DNA from: Branchiostoma lanceolatum
Lineage: Eukaryota > Chordata > Leptocardii > Amphioxiformes > Branchiostomatidae
Assembly: GCF_035083965.1 (NCBI RefSeq)
Contig: NC_089740.1
Location: forward strand, 7,933,552 to 7,997,551
Reading direction: 5' to 3'
DNA: 64,000 nt
Shown piece after piece: positions 1 to 11,900 of this stretch. The stretch's first letter is position 1; the number at the start of each line of letters is the position of its first letter. The notes under the pieces are model-generated. The model saw nothing but the letters and a program-made list of their open reading frames with translations. It had not been told where the DNA came from and searched no databases. The position numbers and the translations under genes were made by a program.

Positions 1-1631
1 CAGCAGCCTTCATCATCATCGTACATACCACCAGTAATGTAGATCTCAGACCCACATACAGTGGCACTACTGTGCTCCCATGGAGCCAGTGAATCAGCCA
101 TTTCTGAATAGCAGTCTTCCTGGGGATCATAGCACAGGATATGGGCTAACGTCAGTCCACCAATCAAATAGATCTTAGAGTTGACTGTGCAAGCGTTTAT
201 GCTGGACAATGACTCTGGCAGCGGTGTTGCAAAAGTCCATGCATTCAGGGCAGGGTTGTAGCACTGAACATCAGTCTGTTCCCTGAAGCTGTTCAATATA
301 TCACCACCAAATACATAGATTTTGTCACAACATGTAGCTATGCCGAAAGAGCTGACTGCCTGCAAAAGTGGTGCTACCTTGTCCCAACTGTCTGTCAACT
401 CATTGTACACCTCTGTCACCTTTACATGACTATGGCTATTCCCTACACTGACACCACCAACAACGTACACCTTTCCCTGCAATACTGCCATCCCATGCCC
501 ATATCTTCTCTTCCTCAGGGATCCCAGCTTCGTCCAAGAATTACGAGATGACCTGCTGTACCTCCATGCTTGAGATGGATACTTCTCTCCCCCCGTCACA
601 ATTACGTCATTGTTAACAACACATGCAGCACTTCCTCTGAAGTTGAGACGGGGCTGTGGAAGCTGAGTCCTTTCTACGAGTTTGCCATGGATGTCAAGTC
701 TGTACATTTTATAGTTTTTCTTTATCTTGTCTTCTCGTTCTTTGTCTTTGAAACCACCGAAAATCAGAATTTCTCCTTGAAAAGTTTGACAAGATCTTGC
801 CTGTACAGATTGATCCTTTATCAGTTCCTTCATTCCAGAGACTCCTGACAGCACCTTGTCTTTCTCCATGATGTCCTTGAGATAGTCTTGATCCACGTGT
901 GAGAAACGAACACACTCCAACAGCTCCTTGAGATGAGTCTGCCGTTCCTCAAGATCATGTCTGACCCAAAGGAGGATCGCCTCTAACACTCGTTCTTCTT
1001 TCTCAGCATGAAGGTCACCTTCTGAGATGTAAGTCTTCAAGAACTCCGCAGGTAGCTCAAGGAACTCCTCAGTTGTGCAGACTTCTTCAAAATGTTTCAG
1101 AGCAAAACCTCTTGCCATGGCAGACAAATGAGTATTGGATAATTTGTCTGCCAATGCCCAAGTTTCCAGGCATGTCTCAGGTCTCAAATGGTCTGCTAAA
1201 AAATCTTCACATCCCTCTTCAACACGCCCAACCTGCAGCATGTTAGCTGCTTCATACAGTGGCTGGACATTATCAGTGGAGATGCGGACTTTGGATGTGT
1301 AGGCATAGTCCACCAGCAGTTGTAGTGTATCTGCACTCAACCCTCCTATATCCACCTTGTCCTTCTTACTCTCACTGTGGGCACCATTAAACATGGCGTG
1401 GAAGTAGTCAGAGCAGCCCGACAGAACTAAGCGATGACAGGGGATCTCTTTTCCTTCAGCACACAAGGTCACATCCACCAGGTGACCCTCGGACCTGAAC
1501 TCCTGTAACCGCTCCAGAAACCAGGCTGGATATTTATCAGTGTCATCACACACAACACTTTTGTCCGCAGTCTTATTGTCGTTTAATGTCTTACTGACTT
1601 TTGCAGTTTGCCCGTTGTCACTGCTGTCCAT
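1..1631 (-). CDS. KLHL-type BTB-BACK-kelch protein, C-terminus cut by window edge
   Basis: My reverse-strand translation runs open from an ATG at 1631-1629 to base 1 (about 543 codons). Residues about 40-150 form a BTB domain (LVDVTLCAEGKEIPCHRLVL, then SGCSDYFHAMF). A BACK domain follows at about 150-255 (ending in EAILLWVRHDL and HVDQDYL). From about 275 there are six kelch blade starts, each with the Gly-Gly pair: LIFGGF, VIVTGGE, VYVVGGV, IYVFGGD, IYLIGGL, IYITGGM. In this family the BTB and BACK domains bind cullin-3 and the propeller recruits a substrate for ubiquitination. A pyrimidine-rich tract and AG lie just upstream of the ATG, so the start sits at the beginning of this exon, with a 5' UTR intron before it. 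The whole visible coding region is one exon. The exact KLHL orthologue is not assigned. Confidence 0.93.
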   Translation of the reverse strand, partial: MDSSDNGQTAKVSKTLNDNKTADKSVVCDDTDKYPAWFLERLQEFRSEGHLVDVTLCAEGKEIPCHRLVLSGCSDYFHAMFNGAHSESKKDKVDIGGLSADTLQLLVDYAYTSKVRISTDNVQPLYEAANMLQVGRVEEGCEDFLADHLRPETCLETWALADKLSNTHLSAMARGFALKHFEEVCTTEEFLELPAEFLKTYISEGDLHAEKEERVLEAILLWVRHDLEERQTHLKELLECVRFSHVDQDYLKDIMEKDKVLSGVSGMKELIKDQSVQARSCQTFQGEILIFGGFKDKEREDKIKKNYKMYRLDIHGKLVERTQLPQPRLNFRGSAACVVNNDVIVTGGEKYPSQAWRYSRSSRNSWTKLGSLRKRRYGHGMAVLQGKVYVVGGVSVGNSHSHVKVTEVYNELTDSWDKVAPLLQAVSSFGIATCCDKIYVFGGDILNSFREQTDVQCYNPALNAWTFATPLPESLSSINACTVNSKIYLIGGLTLAHILCYDPQEDCYSEMADSLAPWEHSSATVCGSEIYITGGMYDDDEGC

Positions 1632-2341
1632 TGCCTTTAACAAAGAGAAGGGAAAAGGGTACTTAGACAAAACATAATTTCAGTTGAGAAAGTAAAACTG
1701 CACAAATGAACTGAATATCAACCAAAAGTAAAGACAATGTTGAATGTGCCCCAAAATATGTCATTTGTCTCATCATTACATTTGTGTTTACTTTCACAGA
1801 AAGGAAACATATTGTTTTGCTATGTTTTTTCCTCTTCTCTCCTCTGCTTCTGTTCCAAACAAATAAGGTCAATGACCTGGACTAGAGGCTGTCACCATGG
1901 TTACTGGATGTGTAGCAGATACCCTGTGGTATTTGACTACATGTACATTATCTAGCAAGTGGCAGGACAGAGCTGCTCATCACATATATGTTTGAATAAG
2001 AATAAACAGAGCAGTAGTTTGTTAGTCCAGACCAAGTGAAGGTAAATATTATGTATTTGCTTGCAACATGTTACCTTTGTAGTTGATAATATTTGATTTG
2101 AAGAACCTGACCAAAGCTAGCCTATCTGCCACTACCACTCCCGTCAGTCGGTGGAGCAACACACATGTTGGCACCCAGCTACTTTGAGTTTGCAAACTAG
2201 GCATCCATAATTTTGTGCACGTGCCCCCCTCCCCACGTGCATTTCTAACTCGACTTACTTGTTTAAGTGCAATGCCTTGATGTGAGTTAAGTTCGCCATG
2301 TCAAACATCTAGCATTATACATATACTCAATATATACTTAC

Positions 2342-2460
2342 AGTCCTTACACTTTTGGGGCCTGGAAGAGCGGAAAATTGAAACAAAATGAGCTAAATAA
2401 GTTTACGCTAACCTATACAGGTCAGAGGTCGTCAGGCACGGGCGCGGTGTGTTGTGGGTC
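2342..2460 (-). other. Probable 5' UTR exon of the KLHL gene (outer edge unknown)
   Basis: Read on the minus strand, a consensus donor (ACT, then GTAAGTA) lies at 2341-2335. It pairs with the pyrimidine-rich acceptor just upstream of the KLHL start, giving an intron of about 0.7 kb (roughly 1640-2341). The exon upstream of the donor has no useful ORF, as expected for a leader. Its 5' edge is a guess; the GC-rich stretch at about 2425-2465 is the likely start region. Confidence 0.5.
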
Positions 2461-2561
2461 TGACCTGTGACCTCGTAATTTATACTAAGAAAAATACAAT
2501 TTTTGTAAGTTTATCGAGGTGAGAAGTGGCTACTAAATCTGTCATCAGTTCCTGCATTCTT

Positions 2562-2576
2562 GTTGGTCATAGCAAC
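2562..2576. promoter_or_regulatory. RFX X-box-like motif upstream of the KLHL leader
   Basis: The 15-mer GTTGGTCATAGCAAC is an imperfect inverted repeat fitting the RFX X-box pattern (GTTGC half-sites, short spacer). It lies about 100-200 bp upstream of the probable KLHL leader exon. A second, weaker match (GTTGCCATAGAAAC) is at 2964-2977, next to an ETS-like ACCGGAAAT at 2942-2950. Motif matches alone are weak evidence. Confidence 0.3.
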
Positions 2577-2579
2577 TCT

Positions 2580-3161
2580 ATTTGTACTGATCGTTGGGAA
2601 CCGTGACCCACATGACGCACGATGACATTTGATAAGTTTATTTTATAGTTTAATACATCAATGCTTTTGCCCATAATTACACATTTTAGGTTTAAGACCG
2701 TCTTTTACCCCTACTGTATTTATTACTAATAAGACTATTTATTCTTTATTACTTAGTTTAAGGTGGCTGTGGTTAACGTCGAACTGAGTCGGGCCAGAAT
2801 GGTAGAAGAAGACCGAAGAGTGGAAATGATCGTGGTGAAAAGATGTTTTTAAATGTTTACAGAAGAAAGCTCTCAGGTGGTGGGCACTAAGAAGGCTGAC
2901 TCCTGCCGGTGACTTGGTCTGTGCCTACCGCTGGCAGCCGGAACCGGAAATGTCGTCGACTCTGTTGCCATAGAAACCGTGTCTGTTTGTCGCAACAGAG
3001 TTGCTTATTACCTAAAACTTTAGATTTGACCGGCTTGATTCATAACCTTGTGTAATATTAGTACACAAAGACCTGAACCATCGTGATTGGTAAATGCAGC
3101 CCTTACAGAATACGTTTATTTGTCTGACCAAATTCATTGATAGTTTTCATATCATTGGCGC
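2580..3161. other. Intergenic stretch, KLHL promoter side
   Basis: No exon-like ORF is supported here. It holds the motifs noted at 2942-2977 and otherwise unique-looking AT-rich sequence. Confidence 0.5.
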
Positions 3162-3167
3162 TTTATT
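3162..3167 (-). terminator. Candidate polyA signal of the peptide-precursor gene
   Basis: AATAAA on the minus strand, about 240 nt past the stop at 3405. A second AATAAA lies at 3120-3115. The assignment is positional only. Confidence 0.4.
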
Positions 3168-3404
3168 ATGTACTTTAGTTTAGCGCAGCGGTACAACGTC
3201 CATCTCTGAATACAAAGACCCTATACTAGGTAAAACTGTAAATAAGCCTTAGATCATTAAGTTAACACACCAGAACACACTCGTGTGAGTTGCTTGTGCC
3301 TGTCTTTTAATCGTCAAGCATTTGATTGAAATTTTCAGATTTAAGCGCAGTGATAGGTGTTGGTCCGTTTCGTCTCTATTCTAGTCGTTTTCTTCGGTAG
3401 GGGT

Positions 3405-3695
3405 TTACTTTCCCCATCCTGGTCGGAAGATGACGTAGGGATCTTCGGTGACTGTTCGCTCATGGCCATCTTCGTATCCCTCCGCCTGGGCCTCGGGGTT
3501 TCCAGAGCTGACCTGCACGGTGGCCATCCTATCCAGCTGTTGACCAATCAGATGTAAGGCTTGGCGCAACTGTAGTAGATCTTCTGTGCCGGATTTTGCG
3601 TCATCTGGTATGGCGGCCGCGCTTGCGCAACGAAGAGCCCCAACGAAGGCAATACACGCCAGAAGGCCGACTGTGAAGATACGGGTTGTCGCCAT
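3405..3695 (-). CDS. Small secreted peptide precursor (putative neuropeptide or hormone prohormone)
   Basis: A 96-aa ORF begins at ATG 3695-3693 in exon 2. The acceptor TTTCTGCAG ends at 3707, so exon 2 begins at 3706 and the start sits 11 nt inside it. A longer upstream reading of this frame runs through the acceptor and is not used. Residues 1 to about 27 form a signal peptide (hydrophobic FTVGLLACIAFVGAL, small residues ASAA at the end). The middle contains an amphipathic stretch, DLLQLRQALHLIGQQLDRMA. The C-terminus is DPYVIFRPGWGK followed by the stop; a GK end is the usual amide donor plus basic residue, so the product could be a peptide ending in PGW-amide. No dibasic cleavage site precedes it, only single Arg/Lys. 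AAA|GTAAAC overlaps the stop codon and could be a donor, which would extend the protein. I do not recognise the family. Confidence 0.6.
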   Translation of the reverse strand: MATTRIFTVGLLACIAFVGALRCASAAAIPDDAKSGTEDLLQLRQALHLIGQQLDRMATVQVSSGNPEAQAEGYEDGHERTVTEDPYVIFRPGWGK

Positions 3696-4422
3696 TTTTC
3701 TTTTTCCTGCAGAAACAAGACGAAATGCAATAAAAATGAGAAAAGTTCGCAGAGTCATTTGTGAATGTCTTAACTACACTTCAATTCAAGCTCGATATTG
3801 CTGATCATATTGATATCTATAATATGAGTAGTCAGTGTGTTTTGTAGATTTTGAAGCCGTGTCAAAAGAAAAGTGCCTCCGCTCCAGAGGCGTCGTCAAT
3901 TCAAAGAGACGTTCGTTATATGAAGATGCAAAGTGTATAATGTTGTTAGGTAGATATGTCTTGCAAATGAATTTCAGATTGCGATTGCTAGGGAGCACAG
4001 GGCCCTTGCAAGTTGCAACGTTAGATCTTGAACAATAATCGAAGTCCGAAATTCAGTTGGCCCACCCGAGTACAGAAAGATCGTGCACAATCACAATCAA
4101 AAAGATCTTTACAGTGCCAGGGTTTGATTTCAAACGAATGACTTGTAAATACTGCCCCACTGTGCCCGATCTAGAAACCGATTTCGACAGAAAGGTCGAC
4201 CCATAAGAACATAAATCATAAATAAAGACCATCATGGTTGCTAACTTTGAAAAGATATTGAAAACGTTTTCACCTAGACGTCTTAAATGAAAATTGCAAG
4301 GGAAAGCTCCCATCAGCAAGTACAAGACAAAAGATTCATGAAACAACTTTGACAAAGAACACTATTTCTTTCAGCAAAAGCATCAGCCGGCAAGATAACG
4401 CCAGACTATTCTGATATCTTAC

Positions 4423-4500
4423 CGGAGTGACAGTTGTGAAGACTTGTAGAGAAGTTCAGGCGATCTGGCTGTCTCGCTGGCGTCCGCTGGTCTGGTTTTG
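4423..4500 (-). other. 5' UTR exon 1 of the peptide-precursor gene
   Basis: On the minus strand a good donor (CCG, then GTAAGAT) follows position 4423. It pairs with the acceptor at 3707, giving an intron of about 715 bp. The 5' edge is set about 25-30 nt downstream of the TATA box at 4524-4531. Confidence 0.5.
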
Positions 4501-4523
4501 GGACAGGTCAATCTCAGACAGCC

Positions 4524-4531
4524 CTTATATA
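4524..4531 (-). promoter_or_regulatory. TATA box of the peptide-precursor gene
   Basis: TATATAAG read on the minus strand, in a GC-richer context. It sits at the right distance from the leader exon for a focused, cell-type-specific promoter, which fits a neuroendocrine-type gene. Confidence 0.55.
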
Positions 4532-4539
4532 CCCTCCAC

Positions 4540-5914
4540 CCCGTGTGAACGCAGAAAGGTGCCTCTAATCTACATGACATCACCGGAAATCATTCATTCT
4601 CAACAACCCACCCCCACTAATTAAATTGACATTAACCAATCATTACTGCCTCATTAAGGAAAGGCGACCTACTTGACAAACACATCATCAAACGACGATT
4701 GTCATTGGTTGCTAAGGAAAACGTTTGTACTGGAGTTCTATTTTTCTGACGGAAGCCTGTTTTTAGATACAATGACATTTTGAAGACTCCGTGACACGCC
4801 AAAAATACATCGCACCTAAAATATGTTGCTGTTTCCTTGAAGATTTGATGGTGCGGTCGGGAGGCTACTGCTTTGATTTCTATCCTATTGGATTGTGACG
4901 ATTGTATTCCATTTACAACTGATTTCCGCCATTTCCCTTTCGTTTCTGTTTTTTTGTGTAAGTTATTATTGATGGGTGTGCTATATATATGTTAAGCTGA
5001 GTCATATGCTGAGTGTGCCTGCGGATATATGTGTAATTGGGAACGGATACTGCATGTACATCTAACTTTCTCATTCAATTATTCATTCATTCGTTTGTTC
5101 GTTTATTCCTTTCTTCCTTCCTCCCTTTCTTACTTTCTTTCTAGATCTTTCTTTCTTTCTTTCTTTCTTCCTTCATATATTCGGTGACGATATTCCACCT
5201 GCCTACTGTGGGAATATCACATATGTCTACGACATGCTTGGACTATACTAAGGAAGAAAGATAAAAAAAAACTCAGTATTTCTAAAAGAATGACCATTTA
5301 AGCATGGATATCTTGTTCAGTAATTACCCGCTATGCAGAAATGGACAGTTCTAAAAAAATATCCCCAAGTAAATAACTTTTCTATTCGAAAATGACGATT
5401 CTGCAGAACTAAGCGTATCCTACAATAACGGTTTCACAATTATATTTTTAGAGATACTAGTATACAGAACTAAGAAAATCCAGAACACACACATTGTGGT
5501 ACCACCTTTTAATGTCGTACAATAATCAACATTTACAATCCAAACTTCTGACAAACCAAATTCAACGCTATCTTCCAAAAAGTATATTTGATCACTTTAC
5601 AAAAAACACCAGCTCAAAAGATATTGACTTTTTTCTTGAATAAGGTAATTACTCAAACATCAACAAAGTGCTAACAACAGTTTCTACAGGTACACTCATA
5701 AAAAGCAAAGACCTTCATATTCCGTATATCATATTTCATAGCACTTATCACTGAATAGATATGGAAAACAGGCTACAGCCTTGAGGCGTCGCCAAAAATA
5801 ACTACTAGTATTCTGTAAGCAGTGGATATCTTCCTTGATCTGTATAATTACCATAGCCTTAAGTATCCTCCTTTCTTAACTTTCATTGAAAGCTGTTCTA
5901 ACAACATGGTGTCA
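4540..5914. other. Intergenic; TTTC-rich microsatellite at about 5084-5176
   Basis: No coding exon is supported. The only structure is a degenerate tetranucleotide run (ATTC/GTTT grading into CTTT/CTTC) at about 5084-5176. The rest is AT-rich unique-looking sequence up to the SDR stop codon. Confidence 0.55.
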
Positions 5915-8900
5915 TTAGTGGGATTTCTTCAGTGCAGCAGGCACCGGCGGGGTTTTAGCATTACAGAATATGGCGTCGGCTAAGGAGGTCGGTAACCATG
6001 ACAACGGGATCAGCAACAACATGGCGTCGAAGCCAACAACGTAGCGGCTTCGGGGATGGGCTGCGCACAGTGCGTGCTCCATAGCATCGATGACCTCATG
6101 GATTTTAGAGGAGGCCAGCGATTGAAAGCTTTCAACCAAACCCTCCGTCACTGTAATGTAGGCAAAGAGACCTCTTAAAAACACCAAAAAAGATTGGCAT
6201 TGCCACACAAAACTAACTTTTGAATATAGCTGTGTAACTCAAATATCTATCAAAGACTTTGCGGACAGAAATGCGTACCTTGTTGGCGGTACTCGTCGCC
6301 ATATTCCTCCTGCAGTTCAGCTGGAAGTCGCCTCCAGGCGTCCATGAAAGCCGTCCGGGCTCTGGTGGGGTCTCCAAATGGGGTCTTGTAACCACCTGGC
6401 TCGATCAAGTGCACAGAAACCCCGAACAACTTGGGTAGAGATCGCCTACAGTGGATAAAATTACAGTATATTAGACGTCAAATGTTGTGCATCGAAAGCC
6501 AAAATAGCATACATTGCACGCCAACATGTCACACATGTGACGCTAAACCATTGTGCATTAGACGCCAAAGTAGCATACATGAGACGCCAATGTCATACAT
6601 GAGACGCTGAAATATCGCACATTAGACGCCTATGCATCGTACATTAGACAACAACGTTTATACATAGGAATCAGTAATATCGTACACTAGCTATAGACTA
6701 CACTAGTACACATGTACATCGTCCGTGAAACGGAAAAATCGTATATCGATCATTAAGCCAACTTAGACATCAGACAAAAAAGATACCGTGCAATGAAAGG
6801 CTAAAATATCGTACGTTAGACACCAACGTATTCGATTTCAATGTGCCTAACCTCAGCGAGTCCGAGAATCCCTCAATGCCGAACTTGGAGGTGCAGTACG
6901 GGCCCAGTCTGGTGGCGAAGCGGCCCATGGAGCTGGACACGTTCACCAGTCGGCCCCCGCATCTGTAAGGTTTGGAACATCGATTCGTGAATAGTTTCAT
7001 CAGGTTGGGAAGTCACTGAATGAAAAGACTGTTTGTACACAACCAAGTGTTTTATTCAACCGACGTTTCGATGACCATCTGTCACCTTCCTCATGGCAAT
7101 TCTGACTTTCTTACACTTACAACAAAAGCAATCTGCCACCAAGAAATACAGACCATAGCTATGTATAAACAGAACAAAATATAAAAAAAAAGGAAGGTCT
7201 GCTGCAATACCAAAGTCAAACATTAGGGGCCCCAAAATCGAGACCTTGACCTTCGTCTTCCATCCAGAGGTTCTGAAGTTAAGCTGACTATAAATATCTG
7301 GAAACACAGACACACACACACCAGTTACCAGTCTTCCTGATCTTCTTTCTGTCGACACATATACAGCTTGAAGCACACAAAAAAAGGACTAGATGTGATT
7401 AAAAAAATCACCATGGCGACGACTCATAACCTTAGGAAATGGTTATGGGTTTGCACAATATGTTTCATAATCTTCTTTTCATAATGTTCATGTCTCCTAA
7501 GTTACACGTGTATAGTTTTCCTATTGAATTTGTCAAACTAGTTTGCCATTGCTTAGAATTTTTATTGACACACTTTAAACAACGCAAGGACTTCCATAGC
7601 AACATTTAGACCTCGCTTCCACTTTATTCATAGACCGTAGAAAATACAGTATACCAGCTCTTTTGAAAGGCTACGCGGTAATAAACCAACGATCTATCGT
7701 TAATACAGTGTCATATAACTAGCAAATAAACATAGGCTGTAATATATATAGCAACATGCTTTGATGCAACATGGTCATCCTATCAATAGCGCCCCCGTAC
7801 AAAATGGCTAAACATTACAGGAATTTTCTAATTAGACAGGGCAACTATATATTTCATGTGGTTCACAAAGACGAAGTCTACAGACACGATTTTAAGTACG
7901 AAACAATAAGCTGCAACATTCTAATCTATCAAAATAGCAAAGAAAAGCAGGCGAATATCATATGCTATGTACAGTCAGTAGAATTCCGCTTTTATGCTAC
8001 TAGACTATATCGCTTCATTAATCGAATTCATTTCAACCGCCATTGAATATACACATCATTTTTCCATGGATCTAGCAAGTACCACTAAGTTATGGTAACA
8101 GAATATTTGTACCATACATGTACTATATAACACCTTGTAGTGCGATAGAGGAATGTCATATAGGTTATATTGTACTTTGTTTCAATTCTTATTTACAGTG
8201 TCTTTTGCTTCTCTGTTTCCGTCAGTAGTGATAAATGCTGACAGAGTTTTTGTCCGTTTCAGTCACTACGATCGTCCCGTCCTTTACCATCGCCACGGCT
8301 TGCGGCCCCTGTAGGTCCGTAGCGATGTGTTTGAGAAACGTCCCCGCCTTGTCGAACATCTCCACCCGCTGGTTCAGGCTGTCCGCTACGATGATGTTCC
8401 CGGCGTTGTCCACACAGATGCCGCAAGGACACTGGAGTTGCCCCTCATCGCTTCCCTCTCCTCCGAACCTCAACAGCATCTTTCCGTTATCCTGGAACAC
8501 GTAGATGTAATGTCCGGACCAATCGGAGACGTAGATTTTCCCGTCGTTATCCACAGCGACGTACCAAGGGGCTTTCAGTCCACTCTCTCCGCCCAGAGTC
8601 CGTATCAACGTACCGCGCGGTGGAGCGAACAGTTTTACCTCCCCTCCGAACGGCTCCGACACGACGATGAACTTCCGGTGGGAGTGAACGGCGATCCCCC
8701 GCCAGTACCCGGTGAAGGGAAGGTCTATCTTCGTCAGCGGGCGGCCCTCCATGTCGTACCGCAGGATGAAGTCCGACGTCATCCCGTCTGATCCGACGAC
8801 CCAGATGTTGTCGTTTGTGTCAACAGCGACATCATGCGGCTCCATCGGTACTGCCTTTGCTTTAGTGGCACTTTTATTGGTTGGACTCTGCGGGGATCCT

Positions 8901-11900
8901 GTTACAACTGTTGGTAGCTCCCCGAGACATTCGCCCTGCATGCTGAACGCCTGGACCCTATTGTTGTCCTGGTCTGCTACGTAGATCTCATCCGCTATGA
9001 CGAAGACCCCACTCGGTCCGCTGAACTTGCCGACCTCAGAGCCCTCCCCTCCGAAGGACAGCCCGCGTTTGTTCGGTCCTATGCGTCTCGGGACCTCTAC
9101 ATGGCTAACATGGCCGTCATCGTCTGAAGGTATGTCTTTCGTTGTCTTGTTCTCCGCATTAAAAAGATCTGTAGGGTTTTCTGTGTTGTCTCCGGTATAT
9201 TTTGGGGTGAAGACGTCCGAATCTGGGCTGGCAGGCGAATGTGGGTCTTCGTCACTGTAGGTTGAGGAGCGTCCCTGCTCCTGAGGTCGTGCGACTTTAG
9301 GGCTCTCTATTTGCTTGTTTCTTCCGATGACAGGATTTGCATAACCGTGATGCATCACTTCTTCAATCGTCACGTACTGTCCATCAGATCTGACGTCCTT
9401 GTCCTCGTGTGGCTCGATGTCAGTATTGGTTGTTTTGCTGTAGGATGGTAGGTTCGGTACATCGGTAATCTCTTCATTGTCCTTGTGAGTCATCGTGGTG
9501 CCGTCTTGTTGAATTTCTGCCTCCACTACTTGTTTTCTCCGTCTGGGTTCTGAATTGTCGGATTGCTCGGATTCCCTGCTGGATTGTGACATGCGGGCTA
9601 TTTCCTTCAAAACCTCGTCTTCGATATGTTTCGGTACGACTTCGGGCCAGCGGTCGTCGATTTCGTCTTGCGCTTGCAGTTCGTCAGCGCTACGCGGGGA
9701 GGCGTCATCGAGCTGAGGGCCACCGTGCCTGCGTTCACTGTGTTGCCTGGATGGGGTTGGTGTTCTTGGCATCACTTGCTCCTCGTGACGCGAAATATTG
9801 GCGTGACTAACATTTCTGTTGTCGAAATTTTGATCACCTGTCTCTTGCAGATGAGGGGAAGGTTCCCGTCGGTCGTATCTGACGTCATTTCCGGTACTAC
9901 CTGAAGACTTGGTGCGTTTCTTTTTCCCTCGTACTACTCGGTAGAACCCAGAACTGTACTCCACATGTGTGCCGTCCTCCGACGACGTTTCTTTGTATGT
10001 CGGTGTCGTTCTACTGGGCTGTGCCTGTGTGCTAACGGCGTTAACATGTCTTCCCATCACACCGTGATCAACATTATCACTGTCGCTTGACATTCTGTGT
10101 CTCCTGTTCGGATAGTTGGGTTGCTCGGGTTTGTGGTGGCGGTAGAACCCGTCGTCTGGGATGTCGCTACCGCTGGACAGTCTCGGGCTGTGTTCGGGGG
10201 GAGACAGACGCATGTCCGCCGGCCGTGAAGTCTGCTGTGCCGCTTGCATGCCCGTCGGGATCCTTGGACTCTCTTGCCCCAGGCTAACGTTGTTGTTGTT
10301 GCGTGTCTGGTCGTTCTGTGTGACGCCCATGGAACTGCGAGAATGGTCTGTAGAGAAGGGACTTTCTCTAGATGAATTGACGTGATCTTGTTCCCTCCTG
10401 AAATCTCGCAGCTCCTGTATTGAGCCCACAATAGGTTCACGTACCCGTGTATTCTCGGTTAACCCAGCCCGGTGGCTAACCTTTGTCACCGGGCTGGCTA
10501 TAGGCTTACCTGCCCCCAGGCCATTGACGTTATAGCCGGTCCTACCAAGGTTTGGGCTCCCTTCTGGCAATGGGGAGCTGTATTCTACCCTTTTATTACT
10601 CTCAACAGCACTTGGAGACCTTAAACTTGGTCCTTGGAGGAGGTCAGATGATAAATTGACATACTCTGGTTTCTGTTCTTGACCCTTCGATGGATAATGT
10701 GACTCTGGCGTTTTCCTGTCGCTTGGATCAATGTTCGTCTCTAGATACGTGCCATTGTTTGGAGACAGGTGGTCTTTCTCTTCTAAGTCTTCCGTCGCCT
10801 TGTTTGCAGTGAGTGGTTGCCAGGTTAGGTGACCCAGAACGCGGGAGTAACTCTCTTCTGGCATGAAGACAGGGAGTTGTGCTTGTACGGGGGGATCAGG
10901 AAGGGGAGGGGTTTCTTTACACTTGTCCAAAACTTGCAGAAGAACGTCAGATTCCCTGACCCCTCGCTCCATACCCTTTTCGGCGCTGTTAATGGCGTCG
11001 TTCAAGTCACTAACACGAGACGATAGACTCTTCCTCTGAGCTTCTATATCTGATGAAGTACGCGTGTGATTGTCCTCTATGTCGAACAGTAGCATTGCCC
11101 TCTCCTCAGCCAAACCTCTTAAAACATCGTCGTACCTTGCGTGGACGTCTTCTTCCGTTTGTTTCTTACTTTCGTCAAGTGTGTTCTGCGTGTCTTGTAG
11201 ACTCTGTAAGGTCGTGTAATAGTCGTCTAAGGTTCGATTACCTTCGGTTACAAGCTTACGGACTGTGATTTTCCTGCGCCGAGACACCCTTTTGAAGGAC
11301 ACGGCGCTGTGGCCTTCGTGCATTTCATCAAGGCATTGGAGGCATACAGGCACGTGGCAATGCTGACATACCAGGCGTAGGTCTTCCCACGGGTGGTGGA
11401 CGCACTTCTGTGTCCCCTCCCCCCTGACGTTGTCCTCAGAGGTAGTGATCTGTGCGTAGTCGGTGAGTTTCTTGGTATGGGACCTGACGCCATTGTTATC
11501 GGGAAGTGCAGACACGCCCTCGGACGGTAACTTGACCCTCTCCCGGCAGAGAGGACACTTCAACCGCCTCTTCCCGTGCGCGTACTCCCTTAAACACCCA
11601 TCACAGAAGGCGTGCAGACATGGCAGCGCTCTAGGTCGCTCCGCTACCTGTAGACACAGCCCGCACTGCGAAGATTTGGCCTGATCGTATTCCACATAAT
11701 GCTCTTGCAGATCGGCCATCTTGTTTACGGAACCCAAGCCACCGACTCACCGAACAGGTTGTGACGTGTGTGAAATATTAATGAGGTGATCTACCTGGCC
11801 TGGCGTTTGTCTTGGGTTCGGCTCATACATTATTCATGATGACAACAATAGCACGGATTCATCAACAATGGAGTAGTTCTACCACTATATCGTACATAAG

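Noticed and set aside
7771-8046. 91-codon plus-strand ORF
   Set aside because: AT-rich, within the SDR intron and downstream of TRIM; no family resemblance or splice support.
8235-11684. Many plus-strand ORFs of 65-154 codons
   Set aside because: Shadows of the TRIM-NHL coding strand, lacking domains and splice context.
11720-11737. Six extra N-terminal codons on the TRIM-NHL ORF
   Set aside because: They begin at TTG, not ATG. The first ATG, with good Kozak context, is at 11719.
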